Source: Diabrotica undecimpunctata
Lineage: Eukaryota; Arthropoda; Insecta; Coleoptera; Chrysomelidae
Direction of reading: 5' to 3'
DNA length: 64,000 nucleotides
NCBI RefSeq assembly: GCF_040954645.1
Contig: NC_092809.1
Coordinates: 75,934,435-75,998,434, forward strand
A program made the position numbers and the translations under genes. Of this stretch, positions 33,955-47,069 are shown piece by piece (the first letter of the stretch is position 1; each line of letters opens with the position of its first letter). Under the pieces are notes generated by a model that had not been told where the DNA came from, searched no databases, and was given only the letters and a program-made list of their open reading frames with translations.

Positions 33955-34340
33955 GAACAGCTTAACATCGAGTACAATAAAATGTATTGTCTATTATGAA
34001 GACAATTTACCCTGTCAATCTACAACAAAATACTTTTTGTATAAACAGATTCTAAAACCTATATGGACGTATGACATTCAGCTTTTGGGGTTGTTTTCAT
34101 AAGAGTAATATAAACTACATCCAGCGATTCCAAAACAAAGTGCTTAGCAGCATTGTCAACGCTGTTAACAAGACCATTGAACATTTGCCTACCAAGTGTC
34201 ATTAACAGCGACTTCTTGAACACTCAATGTTGAGGCAATCCAGCTCTTTGACAACACGTATCTGGCAAGAAGACTAAAGATAAGAAACCCTTTTGAATTA
34301 GTTAAGAGAAAAGAGGAGTATAGTGCAGGTGTTGATATAG
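33955..34340 (+). pseudogene. Jockey-type LINE C-terminal fragment
   Basis: Plus-strand pieces in two frames: LNIEYNKMYCLL, KQILKPIWTYDIQLLG, then YIQRFQNKVLSSIVNA. 'YK.ILKPIWTYGIQLWG ... IQRFQNK.LR.I..AP' is the signature of jockey-clade RT C-termini. Two stops and a frameshift; 5'-truncated. Confidence 0.75.
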
Positions 34341-36910
34341 GTTATAATTTGTGCAATAAATTAACAGAACGTAAGGGATACTAGTGAGTTTGTCCTTAGT
34401 CTTAAGTCTATATTATAATAATCTTAGCATAGTATAGGTGGTTGCATGGGCAGTAGTGGCTCTAATACTTTAATCGTTGACTAAAAATGGGTATGAGCTA
34501 AAGTTTGCGCCACCTGTCAAACGTCCTTTGTCACTTTTTAAACAGTTCCAATCGTCTTCGTTAAGCATGTCTCTCTGTTACTTTGCGTTTGTCAATTTGT
34601 CTTCTTATCTGTCATCTGGCACTTCTTAGGCGTTCTATATCAATTTAAAATAACGTCGTAAAGGGACGTGAAGATAATTTTGTAATAACAGTTAATTTTT
34701 TTAAATTATCATCAATTATCAATTTATATAATAAATCGATGAAGTGGCATTACTTTTCTGCTTGAAAAAGATACTTAAATAAAAGATATATAAACAATGT
34801 ATTGAAGAGGACACAGGTATAAAATTTATAAACTTTTCCGCGGTTAACCCCACATTTGTGTGGTCATTTTTATAAAATTGAACATTTTCAATATTAAATA
34901 CCCAACTGTTTTTGACATCAAATAGTCGTTTGACTGTACATTGTCATCTTATTGCTGCTTATTAAACAAAAAAATGTACTTATTATGATTTACTTCCAAC
35001 TAGAATCTATTTGATCAATGTAAACTTTAATTCTTGTAATTTTCCACATCTCTACATTTTCTTTAAATATTTGTTTAATAAAGCTCGCAGATAAATCATT
35101 AAATTGGCTACTACCAGTAATTGAGTTCACAAAATAACAAAATATTAAATATTGATCCATCTCTACTAAAAACCACCATCACGTACGACGGACGATCTCT
35201 AGACCTACCTATATGGATATCATCAAACAATGCGAATTGGCAATACAGCACGTTACACTAGAAACGACAATAAGGGCTCCAACAAAGGGTAAAGCATTCT
35301 ATACAAAAGGTCGACAGGACGATGGCATTCCTGCGAATTCTATTTAAACTTGTTAAATTTGCGAAATCCCCCAGGTATTGGTAATTGCAGAAGTTTTGAA
35401 AATATTAATACCTGATGGAACGCTTTGTACTAATGGCTTTGTATGTTACAGGGAAAAGAGGATCATTTGTACTTTATTTTCATGTGAATATAAATACCAG
35501 CATTTAATGCTATTTACAAATTTTGATATATGTAGTATATTATGCATGTATACATGAATTTAACATTATTCGTAAATTATTTTACCCTTTTTCCAAATGT
35601 TTGGAAGGATAAATTTCTGATTATGTTAACTGTATAACTGAGCTTGGATTCAAAAAAAGTGTAATAACCTCAACTAACTGAAAACATAAAACAAATTGTA
35701 GAAATAAAGGAGCCATACCACTATCGGGTTGAGGCAATCAATGTAAATTATTAAAAAAGAACATCGTAAACATCCAAGATCCATTCTGGTAATTATTCGA
35801 TATTCTAAATTTAAGCCTGGTAACTTAACACCTCAACTGATTGTTATAGTTCGATGATATATAGGGTAGATTTAGAGAATACGTAAGTCTCTTTAATTTG
35901 ATATGTCATATTATTGCAAGGGGAGCCTCACGTGCGATTATTCATCAAGCCTGATCCCTTCTTGTAATAAGGGTACGGGGGTGAGACATTAAATTTGCTT
36001 GTCAGTCATACAATAAAAAGAGACAGAAACAGAGGTCATGAAGAAACGTACAAAGATAATATATCATTTGTGTTATATCAATATGACAGATAATGTTGCA
36101 GTGAAAGTAGTAGCAGTAAAGAGTAGCAGTGAAAATAATGAAGAAAAAAATTAATATGTCATTAAACACACATATTACACACCGAAAAATTTGCACCTCT
36201 TTTCGTACGTCCACAAGAATATTAGAAAACACGAATAAACTTGCGTGTACTTTTGCAAGTATTGTTCTGAAGCTACTTTCTTGTGGAATTTTACTTATTA
36301 TTATTATGTTATTTTGTGGAAGTAATTACTATTTAAATTGGAATAAGCCACAATTAAAGGTTAAAGTAAATTTATTGACGTTTCAATTGATTTCCGAAGT
36401 GGAAATTGAAAAGTCAATAAACTGTCAAAAATTAATTACTATTAATTGAATTAAAAGACAACCTAGCATATCATTGTATTCTCCTTATTTTAAATTTGAT
36501 TAAAAATGTGAGTTTGATGAACTACGTTATGAACTTAGTGATCCTGCAGTGGAATATTGCACTATTAGCAATTTAGTTTTATAGTTTTCGAATTTTATAA
36601 TTTACAGCTGGTATCATTCATTATATTATATTTTCTAGTTAGAAACTACATTAATAAATGAGACCAACTTTATTACACCAAAACAAACCACTACAGCCGT
36701 GAAACGAAGAGGTCGTTATGAGGCTATTGTTTTTGAAATTTGGAATTTGGAAGTTGGAATTAAATTCGAAAGTCCAGTAATTGAAAAAGTTTTACAAATC
36801 ACAATAAAAATCAAAATTAATTTCTACACTCATTAAATAATATTTTAAAAGATAATATAAATTGTTCAATAATACGTACTGAATTTGAGCACAATTTTTG
36901 CCGTCTATTT
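34341..36910. other. Unassigned stretch (2.6 kb)
   Basis: AT-rich; no domain in the short frames at 36002-36449. No TIR, LTR or exon-like structure found. Confidence 0.35.
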
Positions 36911-36911
36911 T

Positions 36912-36915
36912 ATTA

Positions 36916-36985
<70 letters not shown>

Positions 36986-37015
36986 ACCCAACACCTTAGG
37001 GTAGAAGTGTTATTG

Positions 37016-37101
<86 letters not shown>
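36912..37101. repeat. Two (TA)n tracts separated by 35 bp of unique sequence
   Basis: TA runs at 36912-36983 and 37019-37101 around CCACCCAACACCTTAGGG. The second run touches the foldback-related fragment. Confidence 0.95.
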
Positions 37102-37105
<4 letters not shown>

Positions 37106-37265
37106 AAAATGTAATGGCATGTCTCGCAAAACAGAAAGCCAAAAAAGGTATATCCATGGAAGGCAACTGTATATACGTCTACTATTTCTGACTATTGGTC
37201 GTCTTCAGTACGGTGCAACCAAGTTAGAAAATGGAGCATGTTAACTTGGGAAAGAATCACTACAG
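37102..37265 (-). repeat. Half-copy of the foldback repeat at 53401-53600
   Basis: AATGGCATGTCTCGCAAAAC, GGTATATCCATGGAAGGCAA and ACTATTGGTCGTCTTCAGTA match the minus strand of 53480-53605 with some divergence. It lies between a (TA)n tract and a LINE fragment, as the related copy also abuts (TA)n. Confidence 0.8.
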
Positions 37266-37432
37266 GAGTGATCAGGAGTGGTTTGCAATTTCAATTGTTG
37301 CCGTTTGGTGCCAGTATAGTTCTGAGATAATTCGCAAGTCTTGTTCGTCAACTCCAGTTGTTCTCAGAATTTCGATCATCTTTTGATGGTTAACGTAGTC
37401 AAATGCTTTTCGATATTCAATAAAACATGCCA

Positions 37433-37503
<71 letters not shown>

Positions 37504-37850
37504 ACATTCATGTCTCTGCATCGTTGCGTTAACACCTTTAAAGCAAAAAGAGCCTCTCGTTGCGTTCCCAATCCGTTTCGAAATCCGAATTGAGTGTCAC
37601 TCATCTGGAACTCGCGCTTCTTGTAAATTCGTGTATGGATAATTCTGAGAAAAGTTTTAAGGACATGAGACATCAAGCTTAATATTCGATAATCATCGCA
37701 TTGTGAGGAACTCGAGTTTTTTGGTAATGCTACGAATGTTGATTTTAGCCAGTCTTAGTATTTTACCTGTGTCATAATATATCTTATTGAATAGTGTTGT
37801 TATTAAGTCTAGGCTTTTACTTTCGTTATCTGCAATTCGTTGTGTGCAAT
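37266..37850 (-). pseudogene. RTE-like LINE RT fragment containing a (TA)n expansion in its reading frame
   Basis: On minus: LMSHVLKTFLRIIHTRIYKK, FGFRNGLGTQREALFALKVL (RT motif 1-2 region), RDMNVD, then a run of TA read as (Ile-Tyr)n from 37434 to 37501, then ACFIEYRKAFDYVNHQKM (motif A, F.D.RKAFD type) and GVDEQDLRIISELY. The microsatellite sits exactly between two residues that are neighbours in the family and keeps the frame. Upstream (37680-37850) the element continues in another frame (LDLITTLFNKIY, SLMSHV). The 3' end is cut at 37266 by the foldback fragment. Confidence 0.85.
37434..37501. repeat. (TA)n inside LINE coding sequence
   Basis: About 68 bp of pure TA. Confidence 0.95.
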
Positions 37851-37925
37851 ATCATGTACAGTGGTCTCTAATAAAAATCTTTGTTTTTTCTAAGAAAATA
37901 TCAATATCGAAATAATCACTTTTAA

Positions 37926-38559
<634 letters not shown>

Positions 38560-40200
38560 ATGTTTGAGTGGGAGAGAGACGCAAGGCATTCGCCGGTCCG
38601 GCGGGCCTCTCTCTCGTTCGGTGACTCATCGTAACAGACGTGAGCGGGCGTTACACTTTTTCATGAGTGACTCCGAGCCACAACCTAATTTAAGACGTTG
38701 TCACGTCAAAAACATTCAAGGGTGCACAAAGTTTTACAATTGTGGATCGGTGGGCCACCTTCAACGTGATTGCAGACAACGTATACTAGAAGAGAACAGA
38801 AAATCGACCGCCAGGCCATTTCCATAACAGCAACGCTATATCCCAGATTCTCAATATCCACAATAAGACGAAGTAGCGGCAGTTTAGATGCCGATGGACA
38901 ATAGTCACCAAACACGAAGAAGTCATGGGAATGCCGACGGCCTCTCGAGAAGACCATGCGAGGAGTGCATGCCGATTCTGCGGGCGCCGAGGAGAAAGAG
39001 GGGACCAGATTCGATAGTTGGGAACCATAGAGGGCGGAAGTAACGAAGAATATCTAACACCAAGGAAAAACTTTAGGCTCAGCAGAAGAAGTCCAGATCC
39101 AAAGCTAGTCCGTGAGCAAAAAAAAAGATCCAGATCTAAAGGTAAACCGTGAGCAGAAGAAAGATCAAGATCTAAAGATAGTCCGTGAGTTGCTAGAAAA
39201 AGGACCTAGGCCACAGTAGGAGGAGACTGCCAAATATGAGCAAGCAGTGAAGAGCTATTTACCTCAGTGGGACTCCATCCGTATGCGAGATGACGTCATC
39301 ACTCGTCAATGAGAGTCCACGTACAACAAGAACAGTGTCCTAGGTTGTTCTCTAAAGGTCATGTGTTAAGAACATGCTTGCATAACTTCATGAAAGCCGC
39401 TCCGGCGGGTAGTTTGGGATCAATAGAACTCTGTCCCGAGTCCGTGAGAGTTATTATTGGGTTAATTGTCGGCAAGATGTGGAAGAATGGTGCAAACGAT
39501 GTGACCTCTGTGCATCCAAGAAGGGACCCAAATCAAGACTTAGGGGGAAACTTCAACAACAAACCACCGGGACTCCATGGAAACGAGTTGCTGTTAACAT
39601 TTCTGGGACCATTTCCAGTAACAACATCATATGGAATATTTTTTCAAATAGCCAGAAGTAGTTGCCCTAGCCAGCCAAGAATCAATCACAGTTTCCCGAC
39701 ATGGGGTTCCATTTATGCTTCATTCTAACCAGGGGCGCAACTTCGAATCGGAAGTTTGGAATATCATGATGGCTTTGCTGAGAATTAAGAAGACCAGAAC
39801 GGTATCGTTTCATCCTTAGTCCGACGGCATCGTAGAAAGACATAACCGGACCATCAGCAACTACCTGTCCCAGTTTGTACACGAAAACCAGAGAGACTGG
39901 GACAAACTGGCGCCTCTGTTTTTGATAGCCCAAGATTTATGATATCACCAGGAATAAGCTACAATTCACCAGTGACCGGGTGAAGATTAGGTTTGATTAG
40001 AAATCCACGCCCGTTAGTTTCAAGGAAGGTGATGCTATTTGGCTCTACCAACCAACTAGAAGGAAAGGTGTAAGTCTGAAATTGCAGCGGCCCCGGGAGG
40101 GATCGCACCTGGTCACTAAAAAGATAAACGACCTTATATAAAGTATGCAACTGACGCCACGGAGTAAGGTCTTTCACCTAAAGAGACTCTGTCATTAAGG
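38560..40200 (+). pseudogene. Decayed Ty3/gypsy element (gag knuckle and integrase remnants)
   Basis: 38720-38820 encodes a zinc knuckle KFYNCGSVGHLQRDC whose first Cys is Phe. From 39300, frames give the integrase zinc part EEWCKRCDLCASKKGP, the start of the core (VAVNISG, where Asp is normal), HSNQGRNFES (the second catalytic Asp is Asn) and SDGIVERHNRT with the Glu kept. Then come QRDWDKLAPL and a C-terminal region with many stops. Protease and RT-RNase H are deleted. The segment ends with purine-rich AAGGAAGGATGATG at about 40199, a possible polypurine tract. Old and inactive; different from the young gypsy at 18-24 kb. Confidence 0.8.
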
Positions 40201-40309
40201 AAGGATGATGTTATGTGACCACTAATTACGACCACCCCATCACAGCCTAGTTCGAGTAGCTCCTTATCGCTAACTTTCTAGAAAAGCCAAGGCTTCATAA
40301 GTAAACAAT

Positions 40310-40970
40310 ATTATTTTTGAGATCAACTGCCTAAATTAAGTTCAAACCTTCTTTATCAACTTTCTATAAGTATTTTGGGCGTAGTTTATTCTAAAACATT
40401 GTTTTTTAACTGCAAATGAAGCGCTTTTTATATACAAAAAGTTCAAGTTCGTTAAAAAAAATTTCACGAGATATTTTTGGATAATCACATTCATGGAACT
40501 CCGCAGAATAAGTCGCCCATTCAAAAAGTGGCCCAATTTTTTTATTATACAATTTTTTTTTAATTGTAAAGTCAACTTTTTTGACTGGATTAAGTTTCTG
40601 TTTGTTTTTTCGATCCTTTTGATCAAAAAAGGTATCTTTTAATGAACGTTTTCGAGTTGTAAACCATTTTGAACTGAAAACAAACAAAAAAATGACGATT
40701 ATCTAGGCTAAAAACACAAGTAAAAAAAATATTATTTTTGAAATATCCATATATATCTACAGGACGTGTGCTCCGTAGTTATAGATTTACGAATATAAAT
40801 ACCACTAAGTGCTTTTGGCCTTACCTAATAAGCACTTAATTAAAAATTTTTAAAAAACAATGTTTTAAAATTAAAATAAGCCCAAAATACTCATAGGGTG
40901 CTGACAGAAGAAGGTTTGAATTTAAATGTACGTACATTTTTAGTTGTGTTTTTGAGCTTTGAAAATCATA
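40310..40970. repeat. Imperfect inverted repeat
   Basis: AAGTTCAAACCTTCTTTATC..AGTATTTTGGGC..AAAACATTGTTTTTTAA at 40340-40410 pairs with the complement of about 40840-40925 (roughly 70-75 percent by eye). The interior is AT-rich and non-coding. Possibly an old TIR element; ends not defined. Confidence 0.45.
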
Positions 40971-41984
40971 ATTTTTCGTTGTTTTTTCAATTTTAAATTG
41001 TTTATAATAACTCGAGAACAATGAAATTTAAAAAATTGCAAGATATATTTTTTTTTCAGAAAAATCCAATAAATATAAAAAAATATGCCATTAGTTGATT
41101 TGTTAAATTTGTTTAAAAAAAATGTAATTATGCAAAAAAATCTCATGGGAATATTTTTTAGAACGAACTCGAGCTTTTCGGCTTGTCTAGAAGTACATTT
41201 TATTGGCAAAGCAAATTGCGTTTATGACAGCCCGTACACATTTCTTATTGACTTATTGGCTACTAAACCCCTATTTCAATTAAATGGAAGAAAATCGGCA
41301 AGGTTAAAAGTAGCGTGAAGCAAGGCTTTTGCCAATTTATTGTAGTGCCATTGATTATCAAGACCCTGATGTTCAGGAAATTAATTTTTAATAGTTACAA
41401 CTGGTAGTTATTTTCCGTTGGTGGGTTTAGAACGGACGAACAGAAGTACGTTTAAGTGTAATCTAGCAAGATAAAAGAAAAAAAGATTTCAATATAAATT
41501 TATAACAAGAATTGAAAAATAATGAGGAAATTGAACATAAACGATTAATTTTATTGGCGAAAACATATACATAACTGACAATAGTGCCATAAAAAAGGTG
41601 GATATTTACATAAATACCAGGGATCAAATCATAACCATAGATACCTTAAACTCGGGAAACGGAAACAGGAATTAGTCTGGTCTAGGCAACCTACTGTAGT
41701 AGTAAAAACCTACAAAGAAACAGAAGCTCCATATTGCCATGGGAGGTAATGCGAAGACTGGCGAAGGAGAACAGGTCTGGGAATACGAAACGAAAGTGGA
41801 GATTGATTGACGTCTTTCTGTTTAAAGAAGCAACTAGTAATTACAAATACAATTTTTAAACTTACAAAGCATCTGAACGAGTGGCCTGTAACCAAATTGA
41901 CTACCTATGTATAAATAAAATATTCAAAATTTCAGTAATACCAGTAAAAATCTAGTCAAGTGCAGATATACCGACAGATATGAT
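40971..41984. other. No recognised gene (1 kb)
   Basis: AT-rich, short frames only, no motif. Confidence 0.4.
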
Positions 41985-42240
41985 ATTTTGGTACGAAAAA
42001 TTAGACTGAAACGTACAGAACGTCTAATGCTCGTACAGAACGTCCAATGTAGCATAAGCTGTATGGTAAGCAGCATATCATCTAATTAACGCCAAAAGAA
42101 GTTGATAATCATCGCGCTCGCCGTTAACGTTATTAGTTTGGCTAACGTCGTTCTCAAAGAAATATGGACCGATGACTTTGTCGGAATGATAGCAAATACG
42201 ATAGTCTGTCATGAAACAAAAATAAAAAGAAGAAATAAAC
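41985..42240 (-). pseudogene. Mariner/IS630-like transposase fragment
   Basis: On minus: KVIGPYFFENDVSQT and VNGERDDYQLLL, followed in another frame by TAYATLDVLYEH. GPYFFE...VTVNGERY and HTAHATLD are conserved around the second catalytic Asp of an insect transposase group. The QDGA block between them is deleted. Dead fragment. Confidence 0.65.
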
Positions 42241-42659
42241 AGATCAGGTATGCGAAGTTTTAAGGAAAGGTTTGTTTGCTCCACAAATAAGCTCTTTAGA
42301 TTTGTTCTAAATAAGGTCAAGGTAGCCTAAATGATTTCAATTCTTCGTTACAAGAAATATAGGACAAATAAAGCCATATATTAAGATATTTTATTCTCGA
42401 GAGTAGGAGTGCTCAGACTTGTAGTGTCTGCGATCTACCACAAAATATTTAGAAGACAAACAATCGGCTACCGACTACTCTAAAATACGTAGATTTATGA
42501 TATTGCTTTTATTGTAAATTTTTATAAATACAAAATATAATTAAGGTATCTAATCAAACATCTAGTACTAATAGTTGGAATTTCTTTTAAATCACAATTA
42601 CCTTTCGATGTTGATACATAGCACTGCATATCATCCACAAACTTCTACTAAGACGGTAC

Positions 42660-43447
42660 TTAATTACTGACTGCCAACCACAAGCACGATTTGAGATATT
42701 CGTCCGTTAGCCGATTGAGATATTCTGATAGTTTTATTAATGAAAATGCAGATTCGCAGAAGTATGTTGATGAAAAGATTCCTGTTAACTGAAGAGCTAT
42801 TTGTTTAAACATAAATATTTGTTTTCGGATATAAAAGACCAAAATTTGGTATCAAATACTCTGGCATTGAGATAGAATACATCTGAAATTATCTGTAATA
42901 CTTGAAAATAAAGGAAACTCATCGTTGGCTCCACACAGTCCAACAAATCCATTTTTATTGCCAGCCATAGAAAGTGTACCATCTGTTGTAATGCGCACGA
43001 GTTTGTAACTCGGTAGCTCATGTTGCTTTACAAAATTTAGAAAGTCTGTGTAATTATTATCTTCTCGACTTTTTCCTTTCAGAGGTAGCACTGTTAATAA
43101 TTCTTCTTTAGCCAGCATATTAAAAAATATCATCAATGAAAATACATAATTGGCAGTATCAGTTATACCGGTGGACTCATCAAACGAAAAAAAACTATAT
43201 TATATTCCATTGTATCAGATGAGATTCTAAATCTTTGATCATGATCTCAATTCGTCTGGTTACAGTTGGGCGTGCTAACTCATCATAAAGTCATCAAGTA
43301 AGATATAAGGCGCTTCAATAAATGCCTCTTTAACAACTGTTTTCCCTTAGAAAGGTTTCTTGTGTTCCGTCACTCTTTAGGAAATTTTAAAAGACTCTCC
43401 CTTCAAACTACTATACCAATCTTGCAATTTTCGACTTCTTAACTCAC
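42660..43447 (-). pseudogene. hAT transposase (GTF2IRD2/ZBED-like), central and C-terminal part
   Basis: On minus from 43447: SELRSRKLQDWYSSLKGESF, GKTVVKEAFIEA, FDESTGITDTANY (first catalytic Asp region), LLTVLPLKGKSRED, NFVKQHELPSYKLVRITTDG (second Asp) and GFVGLCGANDEFPLF. After a large deletion come FSSTYFCESAFSLIKL and NRLTDEYLKSCLW, the hAT dimerisation domain. Several frameshifts. The N-terminal BED finger lies at 44141-44315, separated by a LINE insertion. Confidence 0.87.
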
Positions 43448-44132
43448 TTGTGGATCTTAAAACAAATATCTCCAAAACAAAATTCATGACAAACCTAGTA
43501 CCTAGCGGAAATATCAATATGGAAGACAAAGAAGTAGAGCTGGTGAAAAAATACATATACCCTGGACACGAAATAAAAATCACAAGAGACAACCAAACAT
43601 GCGAACAACGAAGAAGAATAAACCTAGCATGGCAGCCTATGGAAAACTCGAAAGACATCTTTAAAAGCGATATACCAATTTCTTTAAAACGTAAAACATT
43701 TGACAACTGTGTGTTGCCTGTGATGACCTATGATGACGAAACTTTGACATTGACAGCTACAACTTCTAAAACGCTGCAAATAGCTCAGAGGAAAATGGAA
43801 AGTTAAATGTTAAGAGTATATCGCTTCGTGACCGAGTTAGAAATGAAGACCTAAGACGATGAACAGCAGTTACCGATGTAATTTCCCGAATTGCCTCACT
43901 GAAATGGAACTGGACCGGACACGTCGCCCGAATTAGTGATGAAAGGTGGACGAAGAGATTGCTTGAGTGGAGGCCGAGTTTAGACAGAAGAAGTAGAGGA
44001 AGACCTTCTAGTCGTTGGACTGACGATCTCCAGAAATTGTCAAGAAATTGGATGAAAAGTGCTCAAAATAGAGCACAATGGACAAAAACGAGGGAGGCCT
44101 ATGTCCAGCAGTGGATGCAAAGGGCTTGGTTA
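43448..44132 (+). mobile_element. 5'-truncated LINE inserted in the hAT gene, 8-bp TSD
   Basis: 685 bp flanked by TAACTCAC at 43440-43447 and 44133-44140. The plus strand encodes RT thumb and tail: LKTNISKTKFMTNLVPSG, YIYPGHEIKITRDNQTCEQ, CVLPVMTYD, then in other frames WNWTGHVARISDERW, LLEWRP and the usual end AYVQQWMQRAWL with a stop at 44132. There is no poly(A) tail. At least two frameshifts and a stop. Confidence 0.9.
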
Positions 44133-44140
44133 TAACTCAC

Positions 44141-44315
44141 CCTTTGGCAAAAAATCATTTTCATACTTTTTATGCAGAGTTTTATATTACCTTTCTAAAT
44201 TTCCATGTTTCGGCAGTGTCATTGAAGATCGACAAATGAAGCAAACGCACTTATCCTTAAACATAGCATACAAAAGTTGTTCCTTCCAATCACTATTAAA
44301 ATGTTAAGTTTTAAT
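44141..44315 (-). pseudogene. hAT transposase BED zinc finger (N-terminal part)
   Basis: On minus: MSASKKIKT, DWKEQLLYAMFKDKCVCFIC, then LPKHGNLER, YKTLHKKYENDFL. C-x2-C...H-x-H spacing and wording match the BED finger of GTF2IRD2-like hAT proteins; the first zinc His has become Tyr-adjacent/stop (LER* for LERH). It continues across the LINE into 43447. Confidence 0.8.
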
Positions 44316-44839
44316 TTTCTTCGACGCACTCATTTTGCGTTTAAAATATTGCTATATTCCATAGAACTTCTACTTATCGCAACTTCATAAAAACTGACAT
44401 AATGCTCCGTCGCCGCAGTCTATCATATATTAAACACACATTTGAGCAGAATCGGTAACAATATCTGAACGTTGCTCGTTCGGAATGCTTCAGAACTATG
44501 GAATGTTATAACCATGACCTAAGTCATTTTTAATTCTTTCGAAAACGACTTCAGAAGCTGTAGCGATCGACTGGTCGATCGCGATCGACCATTTGGACAC
44601 CGCTACTCAAGAGTCTTAAACATAAGCTTTTTAACGTATTTTTTCGTGCAAACTTACGCAGCAGAAGCTTTGAGGTCGGTATAATAGACTGCTGAATAGC
44701 TGTAACGCTGAAAGTAAGCAATACACCAAAACAAGAATGAGAAAATAAGAATAATTGGAAAATAAAAAAAATACCAACTAGACACTGACGAAGAATTAAA
44801 TGAATAGAAAAAACATAACACAGGAATTTAGAAGATTTA
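44316..44839. other. No recognised gene
   Basis: Unassigned; the short minus frame 44551-44967 is Phe/Leu-rich antisense of LINE sequence. Confidence 0.35.
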
Positions 44840-45200
44840 TAATAGAAATAGCAACCATATACAACCAAAATTGACAAGATTGCTGTGGTGAACCCATATA
44901 TAACCCTAACATATGGATTCGAATCTTGGACATTAAGGCAATCAGAAAAGGGAAAGATATACGCCACTGAAATGTTCTGCTAAAGAATAATGTTGCGAAT
45001 TCCATGGACCGACTATAGAACAAATAATTCTATTCTAAAAGAACTAAAGATCTGTAAGAAAATCCGCGGAAAAATCCAATTACAACAATGAAAATATTTT
45101 GGACATGTCATGAGGTCAGACATAGACAATATGAAGAGATGAAACATTTATCAACGCAGAGGACAAAATGGAAGAGCATAGCTAAAAGTAGCTCTAAAGC
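44840..45200 (+). pseudogene. RTE-like LINE C-terminal fragment
   Basis: Plus-strand frame: TLTYGFESWTLRQSEKGKIY, ATEMFC (stop), RIMLRIPWTDYRTNNSILKE, then KYFGHVMRSD. This is the post-RT region common to RTE-type LINEs (YGSE.WT, EM..YRRML.I.W, GH.MR). Stops and a frameshift. Confidence 0.8.
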
Positions 45201-46477
45201 ATTTTATAGGTCCTAAGGAGACAAAAAAAGAAGTAATATAAATTGTGTGCATTCCTAGAAGCTAACTAATGAATCACAATTACGAATCTCAAATAACAAA
45301 ATCTGAATATTTTCAAATAATAAAATCTGAAAACTTTCTTATACATACAATCATAAATCGTTTAGAATACACTAGCAATATTGAACCATCCGGTAGCTAA
45401 AACCGTTTGTCTCAATCGTCTTTGTCTACAGAACATCGTAAAATCTCTGAGTAAAATACCATTCCCATTGCCTCAGCGAGTAGACCGTCTGAAATTCGAG
45501 TCGAATGACCAGAACTAATTCGAAAAGTTTAGCTCGAATTTTCGACTTGTTATAGACGAAACAGAAACAAAAAGTTTTTGCTTGAATTGCTGTAATAAAC
45601 ATGTAGCAGCGTGATTGGTCGAGTGTGTGTGAGCGATATTCCGCTAAGGTATTGGAAATAGCACTAGATATTTTGTAATGGCATTGTTAAGTATGTACAA
45701 TAAAAATACAACTGTTTAACTGTCACGTTGTTAACAATATAAATTTCGCTTGAATGGGTTACAGTTATTGCTAATCGGTTTTAAATCCAATTTCACCCTA
45801 TAACCGTTACATTTGGTGTTGAGGACTGCTGAAACTAAGTGTTCAATAAACAATAATACTATCTAGTGTTATGATATACTAAAATATGAATATAAATCTA
45901 TTTGTAAATGTATAAATACAGAGACAGTGTAGGCAACCGGTCCTTAATTTGATCGAATATTTGTTAATTAAAATTTGGCGAAGATTCTTTGACTTTCGAC
46001 AAGAGCCAACATATACCTACGTCTCTACGTCATGAACAGGTTTCGCTGACTGAAAACACTGCTCGTCCCCTAAACATAAATTTACCATATTGGACTCGTA
46101 CACAGAAGATTAAAAATGAGAAGTAACTATCGTGAGATGATTTTTTAGATGGCCTTATAAATATCATTTGTATAGTTATTAGTCAGTCAGTAATGACCGC
46201 TTTATTTATAAAAGTCAGAGTCCTTGTTTTGCTGAAATTCATCGCTCGGATATAATAGTCAGGCGTTGATACTGAATAGTGAGACCTGATACGTTATATA
46301 AGGTCTCACTATTATGATAAACCATATTGAAGATGATTCAGGGATTGAGCTTAATTTTACCACTTGTTTCTTTCAGCAGTTTCTTCAAGACTTTCTACTA
46401 TCGTATTAACAATCTACTTAAGAAATATTTTAATACTTCGTAATCCGAACTAATAGGCTCTGGACACTGATACAAAT
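45201..46477. other. Unassigned (1.3 kb); possible LTR/PBS-like site near 45812
   Basis: At about 45805 the sequence reads GTTACATTTGGTGTTGAGGA, similar to an LTR end followed by a TGGTGT-type primer site. No paired LTR or coding region follows, so this is only a possibility. Confidence 0.25.
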
Positions 46478-46712
46478 AATATTAAAATAAAATAATATAA
46501 AATAGAATCAAATAGAATAAAATGAATAGAATAAAATAAAATTAAAAATAAAATAAAATAGAATAATTAGAATAAAATAGCGTAAAACAAAGAAAACAAA
46601 ATTAAAATAAAAGATTAATAGTATAAAATGGAATTAAGAAGAATAAAATGGAATAAAATAAGGTAAAAATAAAAATAAAATAAAATAAAAAGAAATAAAA
46701 CAAAATAAAATA
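46478..46712 (+). repeat. Degenerate (AATAA)n low-complexity tract
   Basis: About 235 bp made of variants of AATAAAAT/AATAGAAT with almost no C. Simple-repeat expansion. Confidence 0.9.
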
Positions 46713-46989
46713 TCCAATTTGTGGCGGCATGTAAAGACGCTTCAATTTACAAATAACATGCGAGTGTTTTTGCAACAAGATGCAATCAGTGCGATTGTGT
46801 TTTCGAAGCAGGTATTAGATATTGGAAATGGTAAAGTATTTTGCTATTGACAACTTGACCTGATTTATTTATTTGCCCAGAGATTTGTTACTTAACAGAC
46901 TCGAAAGAGGATCTTATTGAACTTTAAGATGGTATTTAATTTTAACGCAATACTGAGTTAGGAAGATCAACTAGTATTATACATATATA

Positions 46990-46993
46990 CATA

Positions 46994-47066
<73 letters not shown>
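46990..47066. repeat. (TA)n microsatellite at the left border of the young LTR element
   Basis: TA run ending TATTAT directly before the LTR at 47067. Confidence 0.95.

Positions 47067-47069
<3 letters not shown>

Noticed and set aside
45800..45830. LTR end plus primer-site-like sequence TTACATTTGGTGTTGAGG
   Set aside because: No paired LTR, PPT or coding region found, so I could not call an element.
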